Positions 19,544 to 30,744 are shown, numbered from the stretch's first letter. The stretch: 64,000 nucleotides of DNA from Acinetobacter calcoaceticus (GCF_016508255.1 NZ_JADVKT010000001.1:496001-560000); one strand, 5' to 3'. A program made the numbers and translations. The notes: generated by a model not told the origin, from the sequence alone.

Positions 19544-20098
19544 ATGTCTATGCAGCAATCGTACGCAAATATTCTGACTGCCGTCGGGGAAGATCTTAAT
19601 CGTCCCGGCCTTAAAGATACGCCTGTGCGTGCGGCTAAAGCTTTTTCATATTTAACTTCTGGCTATAGTAAAACTTTAGAAGAAGTCACCAATAATGCTG
19701 TTTTCCCATCAGATAACCATGAAATGGTATTGGTGAAGAATATTGAATTTTATTCGCTTTGCGAACATCATCTCCTTCCATTCTATGGCCGTGTCCATGT
19801 TGCCTATCTACCAGAAGGCAAAGTTCTTGGCTTATCCAAATTTGCACGTATTACCGAAATGTTTGCACGTCGTTTGCAAATTCAGGAAAATTTGACTCAG
19901 CAAATCGCAGAAGCTGTGTCAGAAGTGACTGGAGCACGCGGTGTAGCCGTAGTTATCGATTCAGCACATATGTGTATGATGATGCGCGGTGTAGGTAAAC
20001 AAGAGTCAACCACACGTACCGTTTCATTTATCGGAGATTTTAAAACTGATAAAGAGGCACGTCGTGAGTTCTTGAGTGCTGTACCTGAGAGTTACTAA
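19544..20098 (+). CDS. folE: GTP cyclohydrolase I
   Basis: A 184-residue enzyme converting GTP to dihydroneopterin triphosphate, the first step of folate synthesis. The zinc site is readable: Cys in [20 protein letters not shown] with its following His residues, and Cys in [11 protein letters not shown]. The start chosen is ATG at 19544 (MSMQQSYAN). A GTG at 19532 would add four residues. It lies in the conserved Acinetobacter position just upstream of the ADC beta-lactamase, and has its own terminator. Confidence 0.95.
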   Translation: MSMQQSYANILTAVGEDLNRPGLKDTPVRAAKAFSYLTSGYSKTLEEVTNNAVFPSDNHEMVLVKNIEFYSLCEHHLLPFYGRVHVAYLPEGKVLGLSKFARITEMFARRLQIQENLTQQIAEAVSEVTGARGVAVVIDSAHMCMMMRGVGKQESTTRTVSFIGDFKTDKEARREFLSAVPESY

Positions 20099-20117
20099 GT
20101 CATCTTTAATGACAAAT

Positions 20118-20143
20118 AAAAAGCCCAATTATTGGGCTTTTTT
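20118..20143 (+). terminator. folE terminator
   Basis: GCCCAAT and ATTGGGC pair around a single T-A turn, with A-runs before and six T after. Confidence 0.9.
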
Positions 20144-20171
20144 ATATCTTAATTCTTTACTAATTCTATAA

Positions 20172-21404
<1,233 letters not shown>

Positions 21405-21420
21405 TCTTTTCTTAAAACAA

Positions 21421-21457
21421 AAAAGCGAGAAATGTTCTCATTCATTTCTCGCTTTTT
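21421..21457. terminator. Bidirectional terminator between blaADC and the DUF4105 gene
   Basis: GCGAGAAATG and CATTTCTCGC form a perfect 10-base-pair stem around an eight-base loop, with four A before and five T after. Confidence 0.9.
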
Positions 21458-21474
21458 CTAATTCGAAAGACTAT

Positions 21475-23358
21475 TTAAAAGAACCAAACATACCCTAGAC
21501 TTGATTTCATCCAGTCTTGATGATTTTGTTGTTCATAATCCCAGTTTAATCGAATGGCATTATTACTATTAATCACATATTGCCACTGGGTATTTACTCT
21601 TAAATTCCATTGATTTTGGTCTTCCCAATATGGCAATTCAATTTGCACCACAGAGTTAAGTCGATCAAACCATTGATTCATACACCCTAAAGTCGGGCCT
21701 ACTCCCACACGCCATCCCTTATCTAGATTTGAACCTGCTTGTACGTAGGTTTGTACTTGCCCATAGCAAATATGTTTGCGCTCATAGTCTGCAAGGCTGT
21801 AGCCGACCTGAGCATTAAAATTCGCTACACCATGTTGTTTTTCATCGCTAAAATTTCCATCATGAATCGCTTCCTGACGCCAGCCTAAGTTAAATCCCCA
21901 ACTCAGAGGGATTTTAAAAGGTTGTATCGGGTTATAGGAATTGACTTCCAACACATCAAGATGTTCTAGTTTTAAATGATCATTACGCCACTGCGCATTA
22001 CCATTTAAGAATAGTAGTTGAGTACCAGCACGGTACCCCCCTTGAGGATCTATTAAGTCATGATAGGCTTGCCGATGACCAAGTTCGATAAACTTGTTTC
22101 CTTGAACCTCACCTGCTTTCAATGAAATATTACGTGCATTATGACCTTGTGTTGGCTCTTTTTGAGGACGCTTAGGCTCTTGACGTTGTTTGTCTAAATC
22201 AATCTGACTTCTTAGCGCTAAAAGTTGACGTAACTGTGGCTGAGCAACACTTTCTTCTATTTTACGACTCGTAAATTGAAGATATAAATCATCGTAAGCC
22301 ATCTCTAAAATCTTAGCCTGATCTTGCTCACTAAATGTTTTTAAAATCTGAGAAGATTGCTGAATGGGCATCATCGCAATTTGATGAGCCACTTTTGCTA
22401 ACGAGGCACCATGCTGATGGGCTTGGGCCAATAGCTGGGTTTCTAAAGCAGGCCGGTATACAGGAGCTTTGGTCAGCCCTTGTTGCTGCATCGATTTAAT
22501 GGTTTCCATGGGAATGGAAGCATAAGTAAATTTCTCTTGTAAGTTAGATTTAGGCTTTACTAAATCGACTAATCCTAATAATCGATAAGCACAGTTATCA
22601 CTCACAAAATAATAAGGGAAACTCACATGTTGCATTTCCCAAATATGAGCGACTACAAAACGCGTTTCTTCAGGCGATAAATTAAGTTCATATTCCCATA
22701 AATCTCGACTTTCAAAATCACCGTACTCTTTTACCTTACGATAATAAGGCATCAGCGAATATTCACCTGGATATTGCCCTGTTAAACCTTTCCATGCGTA
22801 TGACCAGTTATCATTACCTGCCACTGTTGCAGCATAGTTTACGGCGTAAGAGACTAAATTTAGTTGTTGCTGATCTTTTGGATCTAAACGCAATAAAGTA
22901 TGACCAAACATCGAGCTTGGATTGCCCATAAAATCAGTCGCATAAATTAATGTCGCTTTATAAGGCTTAATTTGCCCAATCCAATTTTCAAATTCTGAAC
23001 ATTTTACTTGAGGTAATTCATTTTCTTGAATACCTACTTTTTGTAGGAGCCATTGGCTGCGCGCTGGAAACTTACAACGAATAGATTGATTATCTTGAGC
23101 AGGCGTAAATAATGCAGAAATGTCAGCCTTAAGCTCTTCTTTTAAATTATTTTTTCCATGTTCAGATAGGAAATAACCTGGATAAGTTACATCACTTCTC
23201 TGATTTTTATTGGCATACATGAGCCGTTGCCATGTAATGTCTTGATCTAATTTTTTTTGTTCTGCAATTGACCGATATTTTTGAATAGATGGATTTATTT
23301 CTGCTGAATACGCAATATTAACTGCCAAAGAGGCAAAAACTAAAACAACTGACTTCAT
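21475..23358 (-). CDS. DUF4105 (Lnb-like N-terminal periplasmic domain) protein
   Basis: An exported protein of about 627 residues. Starting at the ATG at 23358 gives MKSVVLVFASLAVNIAYSA, a signal peptide; another ATG three codons earlier is possible. Residues about 130-290 match DUF4105: YATDFMGNPSSMFGHTLLRLD, the NYAATV...NWSYAWKGLTGQYPGEYSLMPYY block, DLWEYELNLS and YFVSDNCAYRLLGLVDLV. The His in FGH and the Cys in DNCAYRL are invariant in the family and suggest a papain-like Cys/His hydrolase, but no activity is proven. The C-terminal third is beta-rich with aromatic-ended strands and may form an outer-membrane barrel ending in Phe. Confidence 0.8.
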   Translation of the reverse strand: MKSVVLVFASLAVNIAYSAEINPSIQKYRSIAEQKKLDQDITWQRLMYANKNQRSDVTYPGYFLSEHGKNNLKEELKADISALFTPAQDNQSIRCKFPARSQWLLQKVGIQENELPQVKCSEFENWIGQIKPYKATLIYATDFMGNPSSMFGHTLLRLDPKDQQQLNLVSYAVNYAATVAGNDNWSYAWKGLTGQYPGEYSLMPYYRKVKEYGDFESRDLWEYELNLSPEETRFVVAHIWEMQHVSFPYYFVSDNCAYRLLGLVDLVKPKSNLQEKFTYASIPMETIKSMQQQGLTKAPVYRPALETQLLAQAHQHGASLAKVAHQIAMMPIQQSSQILKTFSEQDQAKILEMAYDDLYLQFTSRKIEESVAQPQLRQLLALRSQIDLDKQRQEPKRPQKEPTQGHNARNISLKAGEVQGNKFIELGHRQAYHDLIDPQGGYRAGTQLLFLNGNAQWRNDHLKLEHLDVLEVNSYNPIQPFKIPLSWGFNLGWRQEAIHDGNFSDEKQHGVANFNAQVGYSLADYERKHICYGQVQTYVQAGSNLDKGWRVGVGPTLGCMNQWFDRLNSVVQIELPYWEDQNQWNLRVNTQWQYVINSNNAIRLNWDYEQQNHQDWMKSSLGYVWFF

Positions 23359-23391
23359 TAAGCTCATCAATTTTTATCATTAAAATATAAG

Positions 23392-23418
23392 AAAAACCCT
23401 GCCATACGACAGGGTTTT
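23392..23418 (-). terminator. Terminator of the DUF3015 gene
   Basis: CCCTG and CAGGG pair around an eight-base loop, with A5 and T4 flanks. It lies between the DUF3015 stop and the start of the DUF4105 gene. Confidence 0.8.
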
Positions 23419-23429
23419 CAGTTTCAAAC

Positions 23430-23900
23430 TTATACGTAAGCTTTTAAAACGTCGTCTTTAGCCATTACAGTTTGCAATGATGCTAAAACTTGAAGTGTGT
23501 TTTGGTTATTTGCTGAATAGATTTCACCAAAGTTTGCTTTTGAAACTTTAAAGAAACGGTCTTTATCTTGAGGTTTAATTTGCATTAACTCAGCAAGTAC
23601 ATTCAGGCTTTCACCTTGGCCTACTGCCATATCACGTGCTAAAGCTTCTGCATTTTCATTTGTGAATGTTACAACTTGCGCTGTTACTGTTCCGCCTTGA
23701 CGGCAGCCTAAAGTACCGAAAGTGATCCCTAATAATTGGTTAGTAAAAATACCATTTGTTGTTGCAGCAAGAATTTTAGGCGCTACTCCTTTTTTGCCAG
23801 CCCATACTTGTGTACCTGCACCACAGCCCACATCATTGTCAGCCATTGCAACACTTGAACCAGCTGCTAATAAAGCAGCTAAAGCTAATTTTTTTAACAT
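23430..23900 (-). CDS. DUF3015 family secreted protein
   Basis: A 156-residue protein with a signal peptide (MLKKLALAALLAAGSSVAMA). The mature part begins DNDVGCGAGTQVWAGKKG and contains the GITFGTLGC segment; the two Cys residues could form a disulfide. This pattern is DUF3015, a family of small periplasmic proteins without assigned function. The start is preceded by GGAGATATACAACT. It is upstream of the DUF4105 gene on the same strand but a terminator separates them. Confidence 0.8.
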   Translation of the reverse strand: MLKKLALAALLAAGSSVAMADNDVGCGAGTQVWAGKKGVAPKILAATTNGIFTNQLLGITFGTLGCRQGGTVTAQVVTFTNENAEALARDMAVGQGESLNVLAELMQIKPQDKDRFFKVSKANFGEIYSANNQNTLQVLASLQTVMAKDDVLKAYV

Positions 23901-24049
23901 AGTTGTATATCTCCAAAAATCATTATTGATTGTTTCTTATGTGTTGTATTGTTATGTGTAATTCTCATTACACCATATTAAAGATAACGAGAAGGCTGTG
24001 ATTTAGCAATTAAAAAATAAACAATATGATAAAAAGTGCAAAAGAAAAA

Positions 24050-24853
24050 TTATCTTAAATTCCAGTTACCTTTATGATCTCTGTTACCTAATATTTTAAG
24101 CACTAGCACTAGGCTCAAAATTAATAATAAATACCATGATCCTAGCTTGCCCCAACCCACCATATGCCAAGCATTGACCTGACTTGGATAAAGCCAGATT
24201 TTATAAAATGTACTTATATTTTCAGCAATCCAGATCAGAAAAGCGAGGGTAGATAATACAGGCAACATCGGGATTTTAAATTTATGTTGATTTAATTGAA
24301 AATAAATTTTTGTTTTCCAAAAAATTAAAATACTAATCGCAAATAAAATATAGCGAATATCTGGGACAAAAAATTTGCTCATAAAGTTTATATATGAGAA
24401 AAGTGCCAATAAAAGCATACTTCCAAAACTTGGAAGCTTTTCAAAAGAAACTTGAAACAGTCGTATTGACCGTGCGAAGAAGCTACCTACAGCCGAATAC
24501 ATAAAGCCTGCAAATAAAGGCACCGTAATGATTTTAAATACAGCAGGCTGCGGGTATTGCCATGAAGCAATACCCGGATGCGTCAAAAAGATTTCCATGA
24601 CCATCGCCATAACGTGAAACAAAGCAATCACTTTGGCTTCAGCCCACGACTCCAGTTTTAAATAGAGCAAACAGATCTGGATCAGTACTGCATATATGAG
24701 TAAATAGTCATAACGATAAAAACCCATATATTCATGGCTTCCCATCGGCGCTGTTAGAGCGAAAGCAATTAAAAGCAAAATACCAAACAAGGCTGCCGAA
24801 ACAGCCTTAATGATAAATTGAAATGGTAAATTTAGATGTTGCACAAAAATCAT
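24050..24853 (-). CDS. DUF817 family integral membrane protein
   Basis: A 267-residue protein with about eight hydrophobic helices and little soluble sequence. Conserved-looking segments include [33 protein letters not shown] and [15 protein letters not shown], which match DUF817 (the YoaT group). No function is established for the family. Its start codon overlaps the hemE stop by four bases, so it is translated from the hemE transcript. The coupling may be positional rather than functional. Confidence 0.8.
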   Translation of the reverse strand: MIFVQHLNLPFQFIIKAVSAALFGILLLIAFALTAPMGSHEYMGFYRYDYLLIYAVLIQICLLYLKLESWAEAKVIALFHVMAMVMEIFLTHPGIASWQYPQPAVFKIITVPLFAGFMYSAVGSFFARSIRLFQVSFEKLPSFGSMLLLALFSYINFMSKFFVPDIRYILFAISILIFWKTKIYFQLNQHKFKIPMLPVLSTLAFLIWIAENISTFYKIWLYPSQVNAWHMVGWGKLGSWYLLLILSLVLVLKILGNRDHKGNWNLR

Positions 24854-25923
24854 CCTAGATATTTAGCACTATACTCATGTACTGTATCTACAAAGATTTT
24901 TGGTTGAACAGGATCTACCCACTGAGTAATCCCATGGCCCAAGTTAGCAATGTAACCTGTCTTTTCACCATTTGCGTAAGCATCATCTAACATCGCTTTC
25001 ACTGCTTTTTCAATTGAAGCAGCCGAACCATATAAAACAGCAGGATCAAGATTTCCTTGTAGAGCTACACGCCCAGCCACCGTAGTGCGAGCTGTATTTA
25101 ATGGCGTAGTCCAATCTAACCCTAAAGCGTCTGCACCAGTGCTAATCATTGGCTCTAACCATTGACCACCACCTTTTGTGAACACAATAATCGGAATACG
25201 TCGGCCATCTTTCTCACGTTGCAAACCTGCAATGATTTTATTCATGTAGTTCAAAGAGAATTCGACATATTCGCGGTGAGCCAATGCCCCGCCCCAGCTA
25301 TCAAAAATCTGGATTGCCTGAGCACCTGCATCAATTTGAGCGTTTAAATAGTCAATGACTGAATCTGCTAAATGGTCAAGTAAGGCATGCAAAACTTCAG
25401 GTTGTGCATACATCATGTGCTTGGTAAAACGAAATTCTTTACTTGAACCACCCTCAACCATATAGGTTGCTAAAGTCCAAGGGCTACCAGAGAAACCAAT
25501 CAGTGGAACTTGCCCCCCTAAAGCAGAACGAATCGTGCTTACAGCATTCATCACATAATCAAGATCTACTTTTGCATTTAACTTAGGTAAATTAGCAACA
25601 TCTTGTTCGGTACGTACTGTTTTATGGAATTTTGGTCCTTCACCTGTTTCAAAATAAAGACCTAAACCCAGTGCATCTGGAATTGTTAAAATATCTGAAA
25701 ATAAAATTGCTGCATCTAAATCATAGCGACGCAAAGGTTGTAAAGTTACTTCACAGGCAAACTCTGTATTTTTACATAAAGATAGGAAGTCGCCTGCTTT
25801 TGAACGGGTTTCACGATATTCAGGCAAATAACGCCCTGCTTGACGCATCATCCATACCGGCGTGGTATCTACAGGTTCGCGTAACAAAGCACGGAGGAAA
25901 CGATCATTTTTCAAAGTCGTCAT
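24850..25923 (-). CDS. hemE: Uroporphyrinogen-III decarboxylase
   Basis: A 357-residue cytoplasmic enzyme that removes four carboxyl groups from uroporphyrinogen III to give coproporphyrinogen III in heme synthesis. Signatures are [16 protein letters not shown] near the N terminus, [42 protein letters not shown], and the final [13 protein letters not shown] with the catalytic-site His. The ATG at 25923 is used; the reading could be extended two codons to a TTG without support. The DUF817 gene overlaps its end. Confidence 0.96.
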   Translation of the reverse strand: MTTLKNDRFLRALLREPVDTTPVWMMRQAGRYLPEYRETRSKAGDFLSLCKNTEFACEVTLQPLRRYDLDAAILFSDILTIPDALGLGLYFETGEGPKFHKTVRTEQDVANLPKLNAKVDLDYVMNAVSTIRSALGGQVPLIGFSGSPWTLATYMVEGGSSKEFRFTKHMMYAQPEVLHALLDHLADSVIDYLNAQIDAGAQAIQIFDSWGGALAHREYVEFSLNYMNKIIAGLQREKDGRRIPIIVFTKGGGQWLEPMISTGADALGLDWTTPLNTARTTVAGRVALQGNLDPAVLYGSAASIEKAVKAMLDDAYANGEKTGYIANLGHGITQWVDPVQPKIFVDTVHEYSAKYLG

Positions 25924-26225
25924 TACCAATCTCTATCTTCTTTATGTGGCAGCATCATATCAAAAACAGAGGCATTTTTATAATTTCAATTTCATACAAA
26001 AAACTTGTCAATCTACTAAAAAATGCATATTTACACAAAAGTCTACTGCAAGCTGCGAGGTTTTCTGCAATACTTGCAACATGTTACATTGGGGTCATTG
26101 ATATTCTTTTAATCACTAAATTACCAATCTTGGACTCATATAAATGAGTTATTGGTGATTTTTTGCACTTCAAGAACAGATCAATCCCCCTATTGCTTAT
26201 ATGAAAATTCTTAAGGTTGAATTAC
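25924..26225. other. Divergent promoter region between hemE and the L,D-transpeptidase
   Basis: About 300 bases without a credible gene. It carries the leftward hemE promoter and rightward transpeptidase promoter; no operator-like repeat stood out. Confidence 0.4.
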
Positions 26226-27464
26226 ATGTTTGTTCGCTCATTACTCGCTATGAGTTTAAGTTGTATTATTGCTAATGTTGCTTTTGCTGCTTCAACAACT
26301 GAGCAACCCCTGAACCCTAAAAAGGTATCAGCTCCTGTAGAAGATCCGATTGATCCTCTAGCAGTAGATGCAGCTTCAACTGTACAAGCTCAAGCTCCAA
26401 CACAAATTACTGCTCAAGAACAAAATGATCTAAATCGAGCGTCAACAACATTACAGAATTTGCAGAAAACAGAAGACCCAAATGCCGAGTCTGGTATTGC
26501 TGCGTCTACACCAACAACTGCTAAAAGCACAACAACGTCTAAGACTGCACAAGTGTCTGCTGCTTCATGGACATTAGATGGCTTAAACTCGGCAGAATGG
26601 TCTGAAAATATTGGTAAAGGCCAACTTCCAGTCTATGCACGTGCACATGTGATGCTTAATAATGCACATGCATCACCAGGCGCAATTGACGGAATGAGTG
26701 GTAAAAATACGCTAAAAGCGATTGCATCATTCCAGCAAATGAATGGTTTATCACCTACTGGTGACCTGACCAAAGAAACTTGGGATGCATTAGTTGCTAA
26801 ACAAACCAAGCCAGCATTTATTGAATACACTATTTCTGATGCTGACTTAAAAGGTCCATATGCCGAGTCAATTCCTTCTGACTATGCATTACAAGCCAAA
26901 ATGAAAGGTTTGTACTACACTCGTGTTACCGAAATGTTGGGCGAAAAGTTCCATATTGATGAAACTTTCTTAAAAAAATTAAATCCAAAAGCTACATTTA
27001 AAAAAGTAGGCGAAAAGATTATTGTGCCAAATGTGCGCAATGACTTACCAGAAGATATTCACTTGATTATTGCGCATAAAGGTGCGAAGCAGTTGTATTT
27101 ATTCAACAGCCGTAATCAAATGGTAGGCTCCTTTCCTGCAACAATTGGCAGTACTGATACGCCTTCTCCGGCCGGTACTTACAAGGTAGTTGGTGTTGCT
27201 CGTAACCCTTGGTACAGCTATTCACCTTCGAACTTCGTACAAGGTAAAAACTTAAAACCACTTTCTTTACCACCAGGTCCTAACGCTCCTGTCGGTAATA
27301 TCTGGATTGGTTTAAGCAAAAAATCATTCGGTATTCACGGTACTCCAAACCCATCTTTAATTTCTAAAACAGCATCACATGGTTGTATCCGTTTAACTAA
27401 CTGGGATGCTAACGATTTAGGAAATAAAGTACGTGCAGGCGTGACTGTTAAATTCCTTGAATAA
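26226..27464 (+). CDS. Periplasmic L,D-transpeptidase (YkuD domain)
   Basis: Starts at the ATG at 26226 (MFVRSLLAMSLSCIIANVAFA, a signal peptide); 412 residues. After a Thr/Ala/Gln-rich linker there is a peptidoglycan-binding-like helical domain (AIDGMSGKNTLKAIASFQQMNGLSPTGDL). Then a LysM-like stretch (FHIDETFLKKLNPKATFKKVGEKIIVPN) and the YkuD catalytic domain follow. The catalytic motif reads IHGTPNP followed by SHGCIRLTNWDANDL, with the nucleophile Cys in HGC. Such enzymes make 3-3 cross-links in peptidoglycan or attach proteins to it. The four-part layout resembles the ErfK/YbiS/YcfS and Acinetobacter Ldt group. Confidence 0.9.
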   Translation: MFVRSLLAMSLSCIIANVAFAASTTEQPLNPKKVSAPVEDPIDPLAVDAASTVQAQAPTQITAQEQNDLNRASTTLQNLQKTEDPNAESGIAASTPTTAKSTTTSKTAQVSAASWTLDGLNSAEWSENIGKGQLPVYARAHVMLNNAHASPGAIDGMSGKNTLKAIASFQQMNGLSPTGDLTKETWDALVAKQTKPAFIEYTISDADLKGPYAESIPSDYALQAKMKGLYYTRVTEMLGEKFHIDETFLKKLNPKATFKKVGEKIIVPNVRNDLPEDIHLIIAHKGAKQLYLFNSRNQMVGSFPATIGSTDTPSPAGTYKVVGVARNPWYSYSPSNFVQGKNLKPLSLPPGPNAPVGNIWIGLSKKSFGIHGTPNPSLISKTASHGCIRLTNWDANDLGNKVRAGVTVKFLE

Positions 27465-27477
27465 TCAATATATTCTT

Positions 27478-27507
27478 TAAAAAACCTGCCCTTGTGGCAG
27501 GTTTTTT
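27478..27507 (+). terminator. Terminator of the L,D-transpeptidase gene
   Basis: AAAACCTGCC pairs with GGCAGGTTTT around CTTGT, followed by T-rich sequence. Confidence 0.9.
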
Positions 27508-27654
27508 AATCATCAAAAATGCATAGATAAATAAAAAAACACTACAATCATATCAATTACGCAACGACATGTTGCAGTTAACGTATTTTTTCACGTCTTC
27601 TATAGTTCTAATATATTTATCAAGAGATAAATAAAAAATTTGGGAGATAGAATC

Positions 27655-28341
27655 ATGAATGCTTACGTACATCGTAGTGAAGATCGTGGACACGTTAAAG
27701 CAGGTTGGTTAGAGTCTTATCATAGCTTTTCATTTGGTAGTTGGTACGATCCTAAATATATGGGTGTTAGCGCACTACGTGTGATTAATGACGACAGAAT
27801 TGATGCTCATAATGGTTTTGGTACACACTCACATGACAATATGGAAATCTTAACCTGTGTGCTAGATGGTGCGATTTCACACCGTGACACCATGGGAAAT
27901 GAAGGCCAGATTAAAGCAGGTGAATGGCAACTCATGAGTGCCGGCACAGGTGTTGCACACAGTGAAATCAACAACACTGATACACCTGTACATTTATTAC
28001 AAATCTGGATTATTCCAAATGTAAGAGATGCTGAGCCTAATTACCAACAAATTAATCTTGACCCACGTAAAGACCCAAACAAATGGCATTTAATTGCAGG
28101 TCCTGATGCAAATGCACCTATGCACATTCGTCAAAATGCAGAAGTGAAATCTGCAGTACTAGAAAAAGGGCGTGAGTTAAATGTAGACACCGTTAAAAAA
28201 GTGAACTATGTCCACGTTATTTCAGGTGTGATCCGTATTGGTGATCAAGAAGTCAAAGCGGGTGATGCTTTAGTATTTGAAGAGAAAGCAATAATTCAAG
28301 CACTTGAAGATAGCCAATTCATTTGGTTTGACTTACCTTAA
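27655..28341 (+). CDS. Pirin family protein (YhhW-like bicupin)
   Basis: A 228-residue double-cupin protein. The ATG at 27655 follows GGGAG with a good spacer. Metal-binding residues of the N-terminal cupin are visible: the two His in GTHSHDNMEI and His/Glu in VAHSEIN. YhhW-type pirins bind iron or other metals and have quercetin 2,3-dioxygenase activity in vitro; the cellular role is unclear. It stands alone, with a terminator right after the stop. Confidence 0.85.
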   Translation: MNAYVHRSEDRGHVKAGWLESYHSFSFGSWYDPKYMGVSALRVINDDRIDAHNGFGTHSHDNMEILTCVLDGAISHRDTMGNEGQIKAGEWQLMSAGTGVAHSEINNTDTPVHLLQIWIIPNVRDAEPNYQQINLDPRKDPNKWHLIAGPDANAPMHIRQNAEVKSAVLEKGRELNVDTVKKVNYVHVISGVIRIGDQEVKAGDALVFEEKAIIQALEDSQFIWFDLP

Positions 28342-28348
28342 ATCAATC

Positions 28349-28377
28349 AAAAGCCCTTTTCACAGAAGGGCTTTTTT
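28349..28377. terminator. Terminator of the pirin gene
   Basis: AAGCCCTT and AAGGGCTT pair around a seven-base loop, followed by T residues. The right end touches the stop codon of the decayed minus-strand gene. Confidence 0.85.
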
Positions 28378-28500
28378 AATCTCCTCCACCGCCGCTATCA
28401 TAGCTGTTCGAGTCTGAAGATGATGAGTGGATGAAGATGAATAATCATGCTCGCCAGATGATGTATAATTTTTTCGATTGTTGAGAAAAGCAATTTAAAA
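28376..28500 (-). pseudogene. Decayed C-terminal tail of a Ser/Gly-rich protein
   Basis: Read on the minus strand, the last codons give SSSDSNSYDSGGGGD and a TAA, a low-complexity tail typical of exported or membrane-anchored proteins. Immediately upstream the same style of sequence (NRKNYTSSGEHDYSSSS) continues, but in a different frame. A frameshift lies near 28430, and a TAA in the second frame lies near 28500. Beyond that the sequence turns into the 10-bp repeat array, so the gene body is missing. I infer a truncated and frameshifted remnant; the parent family cannot be named. Confidence 0.45.
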
Positions 28501-28514
28501 AAACAGTCCGATAC

Positions 28515-28650
28515 TTAATAATGCCTAATAATGCCTAATAATGCCTAATAATGCCTAATAATGCCTAATAATGCCTAATAATGCCTAATAATGCCTATAA
28601 TGCCTAATAATGCCTAATAATGCCTAATAATGCCTAATAATGCCTAATAA
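28515..28650. repeat. Tandem array of 13 copies of a 10-bp unit
   Basis: The unit TAATAATGCC repeats with exact 10-base spacing. ATGCC begins at 28521 and recurs 13 times to 28640; the only irregularity is one 9-base unit at 28591-28599. The copies are otherwise identical, indicating recent expansion by slippage. Ten is not a multiple of three and the unit contains stop codons, so it is not coding. It lies about 165 bases upstream of the acyltransferase gene. Confidence 0.95.
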
Positions 28651-28814
28651 CAATCTACTAAATTAATATATTTAAATAAAAAATTACACTACAGCTCTAT
28701 ATATTGGCTAGTTTCATTAATCATAATTTTATTTCATGAAGTGATCTAAATTTATTGCATAATGAAATGATTCTTGATTAGAATTCACACCAAATAAGTT
28801 AAGAAATTTTAATA

Positions 28815-30713
28815 ATGAATTTTAGATTTGATATAAATGGATTACGTGCCTATGCGGTTGCTTTCGTAGTTCTATTCCACTTTGGTATATTCGGATTTAC
28901 TGGTGGATTTATAGGTGTTGATGTCTTTTTTGTTATATCCGGTTTTTTAATGACAAAAATCATTATGGATGGTTTAAAAAAAGATAACTTCTCTATTTTA
29001 CAATTCTACACCAATCGAGCTATCCGTATTATTCCTGCACTTGCTGTATTGTGTGCGTTTTTACTTGTAATCGGCTGGTTAGAATTAATACCAACTGACT
29101 TTAGGTCATTAAGCAAGCATATAATTGCCAGTTTATTTTTTATTTCAAATATAATTTACTGGCGTGAATCGGGCTACTTTGACGTAGATTCACATGAAAA
29201 ATTATTATTGCATACTTGGTCATTATCTGTTGAATGGCAGTTTTATTTATTATTACCAATTTTCCTAATCATTAGTTTTAAATTATTAAAAAACAAGACC
29301 ATATACTCATTAATTGGATTGTTTTTGATTTCACTGGCATTGGCATATTATATATCTGGAAGTCGTCCTTCAGCATCCTTCTTTTTATTGCCAACGCGAG
29401 CTTGGGAGATGGTTTTAGGAGGATTTTTATACTTCATCCCAAAACCCAATATCAGTAAAGCAACAAAATATCTTTTAGAAATAACTGGGTTTATACTTGT
29501 AATTTCATCTTTATATTTATTCAATTCGCAGACACCTTGGTCAAGTTTGTACACTTTAGTACCAACTATTGGTACGGCATTAATTTTATATACACAGAAC
29601 CAAGAATCTATTCTCACAAACAATAGATTTGCTCAATTTCTAGGAACATCATCTTATTCTATCTATTTATGGCATTGGCCAATTGTTTTTTGGATGTTTC
29701 ATAAAGGTCAACAAAATAATATAGTATTTATAGTATTAGGAGTTTTTGCCTCAATTTTACTTGGATATCTTTCTGGAAAATATATTGAAAAATATATTGG
29801 GAATAAATTAAAAGGAAAATCAATTCTAAAACCAAACTTAATTATTATATCTTCTTGTACATCAATAGTTGCGATATCTACTTTCATTTTTTTAACACAG
29901 GGAGCTAATCTTAAGATAAGATATGCTGCAAATACACCACAAGCATTAATTGTAGAAAAATATTTAAATGAGCATAAAAATATTGATAAAGCATATATGT
30001 TACAGTGTGATGTTTATTCTAACCTCATAAATAGTGGTAAAACTAACATTGATTCTTCATGTTTAAGCGCCAAGCATAACGTAAAATCCATATTTTTATG
30101 GGGAGATTCACACTCTCAAGCTTTATCTTTAGGCTTAAGATCAACATTTCCAAATTATGCATTCAATCAAATTGGTTCATCTGGTTGCAAAGCATCCTTA
30201 ACTGAACCAACGGAATTAACTGGTGAACTTAAACAAGCATGTAGTCAAGCAAATAAGTTAGCTTTAGAAAACATAAAAGCACTTAAGCCAGATTATGTTA
30301 TAATTGCACAACAAAATGAGCATGATAAATCTGATTGGAATTCAATAATAAAAATGCTTAACAGCTATGGTGTTGAGAAAATCATTATAGTAGGTGCTGT
30401 TCCTCAATGGCATCCATCATTACCAAAAGTTAAGATCAAGGATGCCAACTTCTATACACATTCTAGAATTAATGACAATGGATTGGATCTAAAAATTATA
30501 GAAGATGATATTAAAGCTGAGCAAACTGTTAAAGCACTTAACATTAAAGATGTTAAATATATATCACTTATTAAACAAATGTGTGATTTTCATGAAAATA
30601 AATATTTTTGTGAAACAAATGATGGTGATGATTTACTTCAACTTGACTATGGGCATTTAAGTAAAAAAGGCTCTATATATGTTGTAGATAAATATATTAA
30701 ACCTTTCATTTAA
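28815..30713 (+). CDS. OafA/YrhL-type membrane acyltransferase with C-terminal SGNH domain
   Basis: A 632-residue protein in two parts. Residues about 1-350 form the acyltransferase-3 membrane domain: FRFDINGLRAYAVAFVVLFHF with the active His, FIGVDVFFVISGFLM, and HTWSLSVEWQFYLLLP. The C-terminal half is a periplasmic SGNH hydrolase-like domain with FLWGDSHSQALSLGL (catalytic Ser) and, near the end, DYGHLSKKG (Asp/His). Such fusions acetylate surface polysaccharides: capsule, lipooligosaccharide or O-antigen. The gene is more AT-rich than the core genes, with many Ile/Asn/Lys codons, suggesting transfer. The tandem repeat upstream lies in its promoter zone. No polysaccharide cluster adjoins it. 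Confidence 0.88.
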   Translation: MNFRFDINGLRAYAVAFVVLFHFGIFGFTGGFIGVDVFFVISGFLMTKIIMDGLKKDNFSILQFYTNRAIRIIPALAVLCAFLLVIGWLELIPTDFRSLSKHIIASLFFISNIIYWRESGYFDVDSHEKLLLHTWSLSVEWQFYLLLPIFLIISFKLLKNKTIYSLIGLFLISLALAYYISGSRPSASFFLLPTRAWEMVLGGFLYFIPKPNISKATKYLLEITGFILVISSLYLFNSQTPWSSLYTLVPTIGTALILYTQNQESILTNNRFAQFLGTSSYSIYLWHWPIVFWMFHKGQQNNIVFIVLGVFASILLGYLSGKYIEKYIGNKLKGKSILKPNLIIISSCTSIVAISTFIFLTQGANLKIRYAANTPQALIVEKYLNEHKNIDKAYMLQCDVYSNLINSGKTNIDSSCLSAKHNVKSIFLWGDSHSQALSLGLRSTFPNYAFNQIGSSGCKASLTEPTELTGELKQACSQANKLALENIKALKPDYVIIAQQNEHDKSDWNSIIKMLNSYGVEKIIIVGAVPQWHPSLPKVKIKDANFYTHSRINDNGLDLKIIEDDIKAEQTVKALNIKDVKYISLIKQMCDFHENKYFCETNDGDDLLQLDYGHLSKKGSIYVVDKYIKPFI

Positions 30714-30719
30714 GTTATA

Positions 30720-30744
30720 ACCCTCCTTTTAGGAGGGTTTTTTA
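30720..30744 (+). terminator. Terminator of the acyltransferase gene
   Basis: CCCTCC and GGAGGG pair around a short TTTTA loop, followed by six T. Confidence 0.9.

Noticed and set aside
28515..28650. The tandem array as a CRISPR
   Set aside because: The 10-base units follow each other directly with no spacers, and no cas gene is present.
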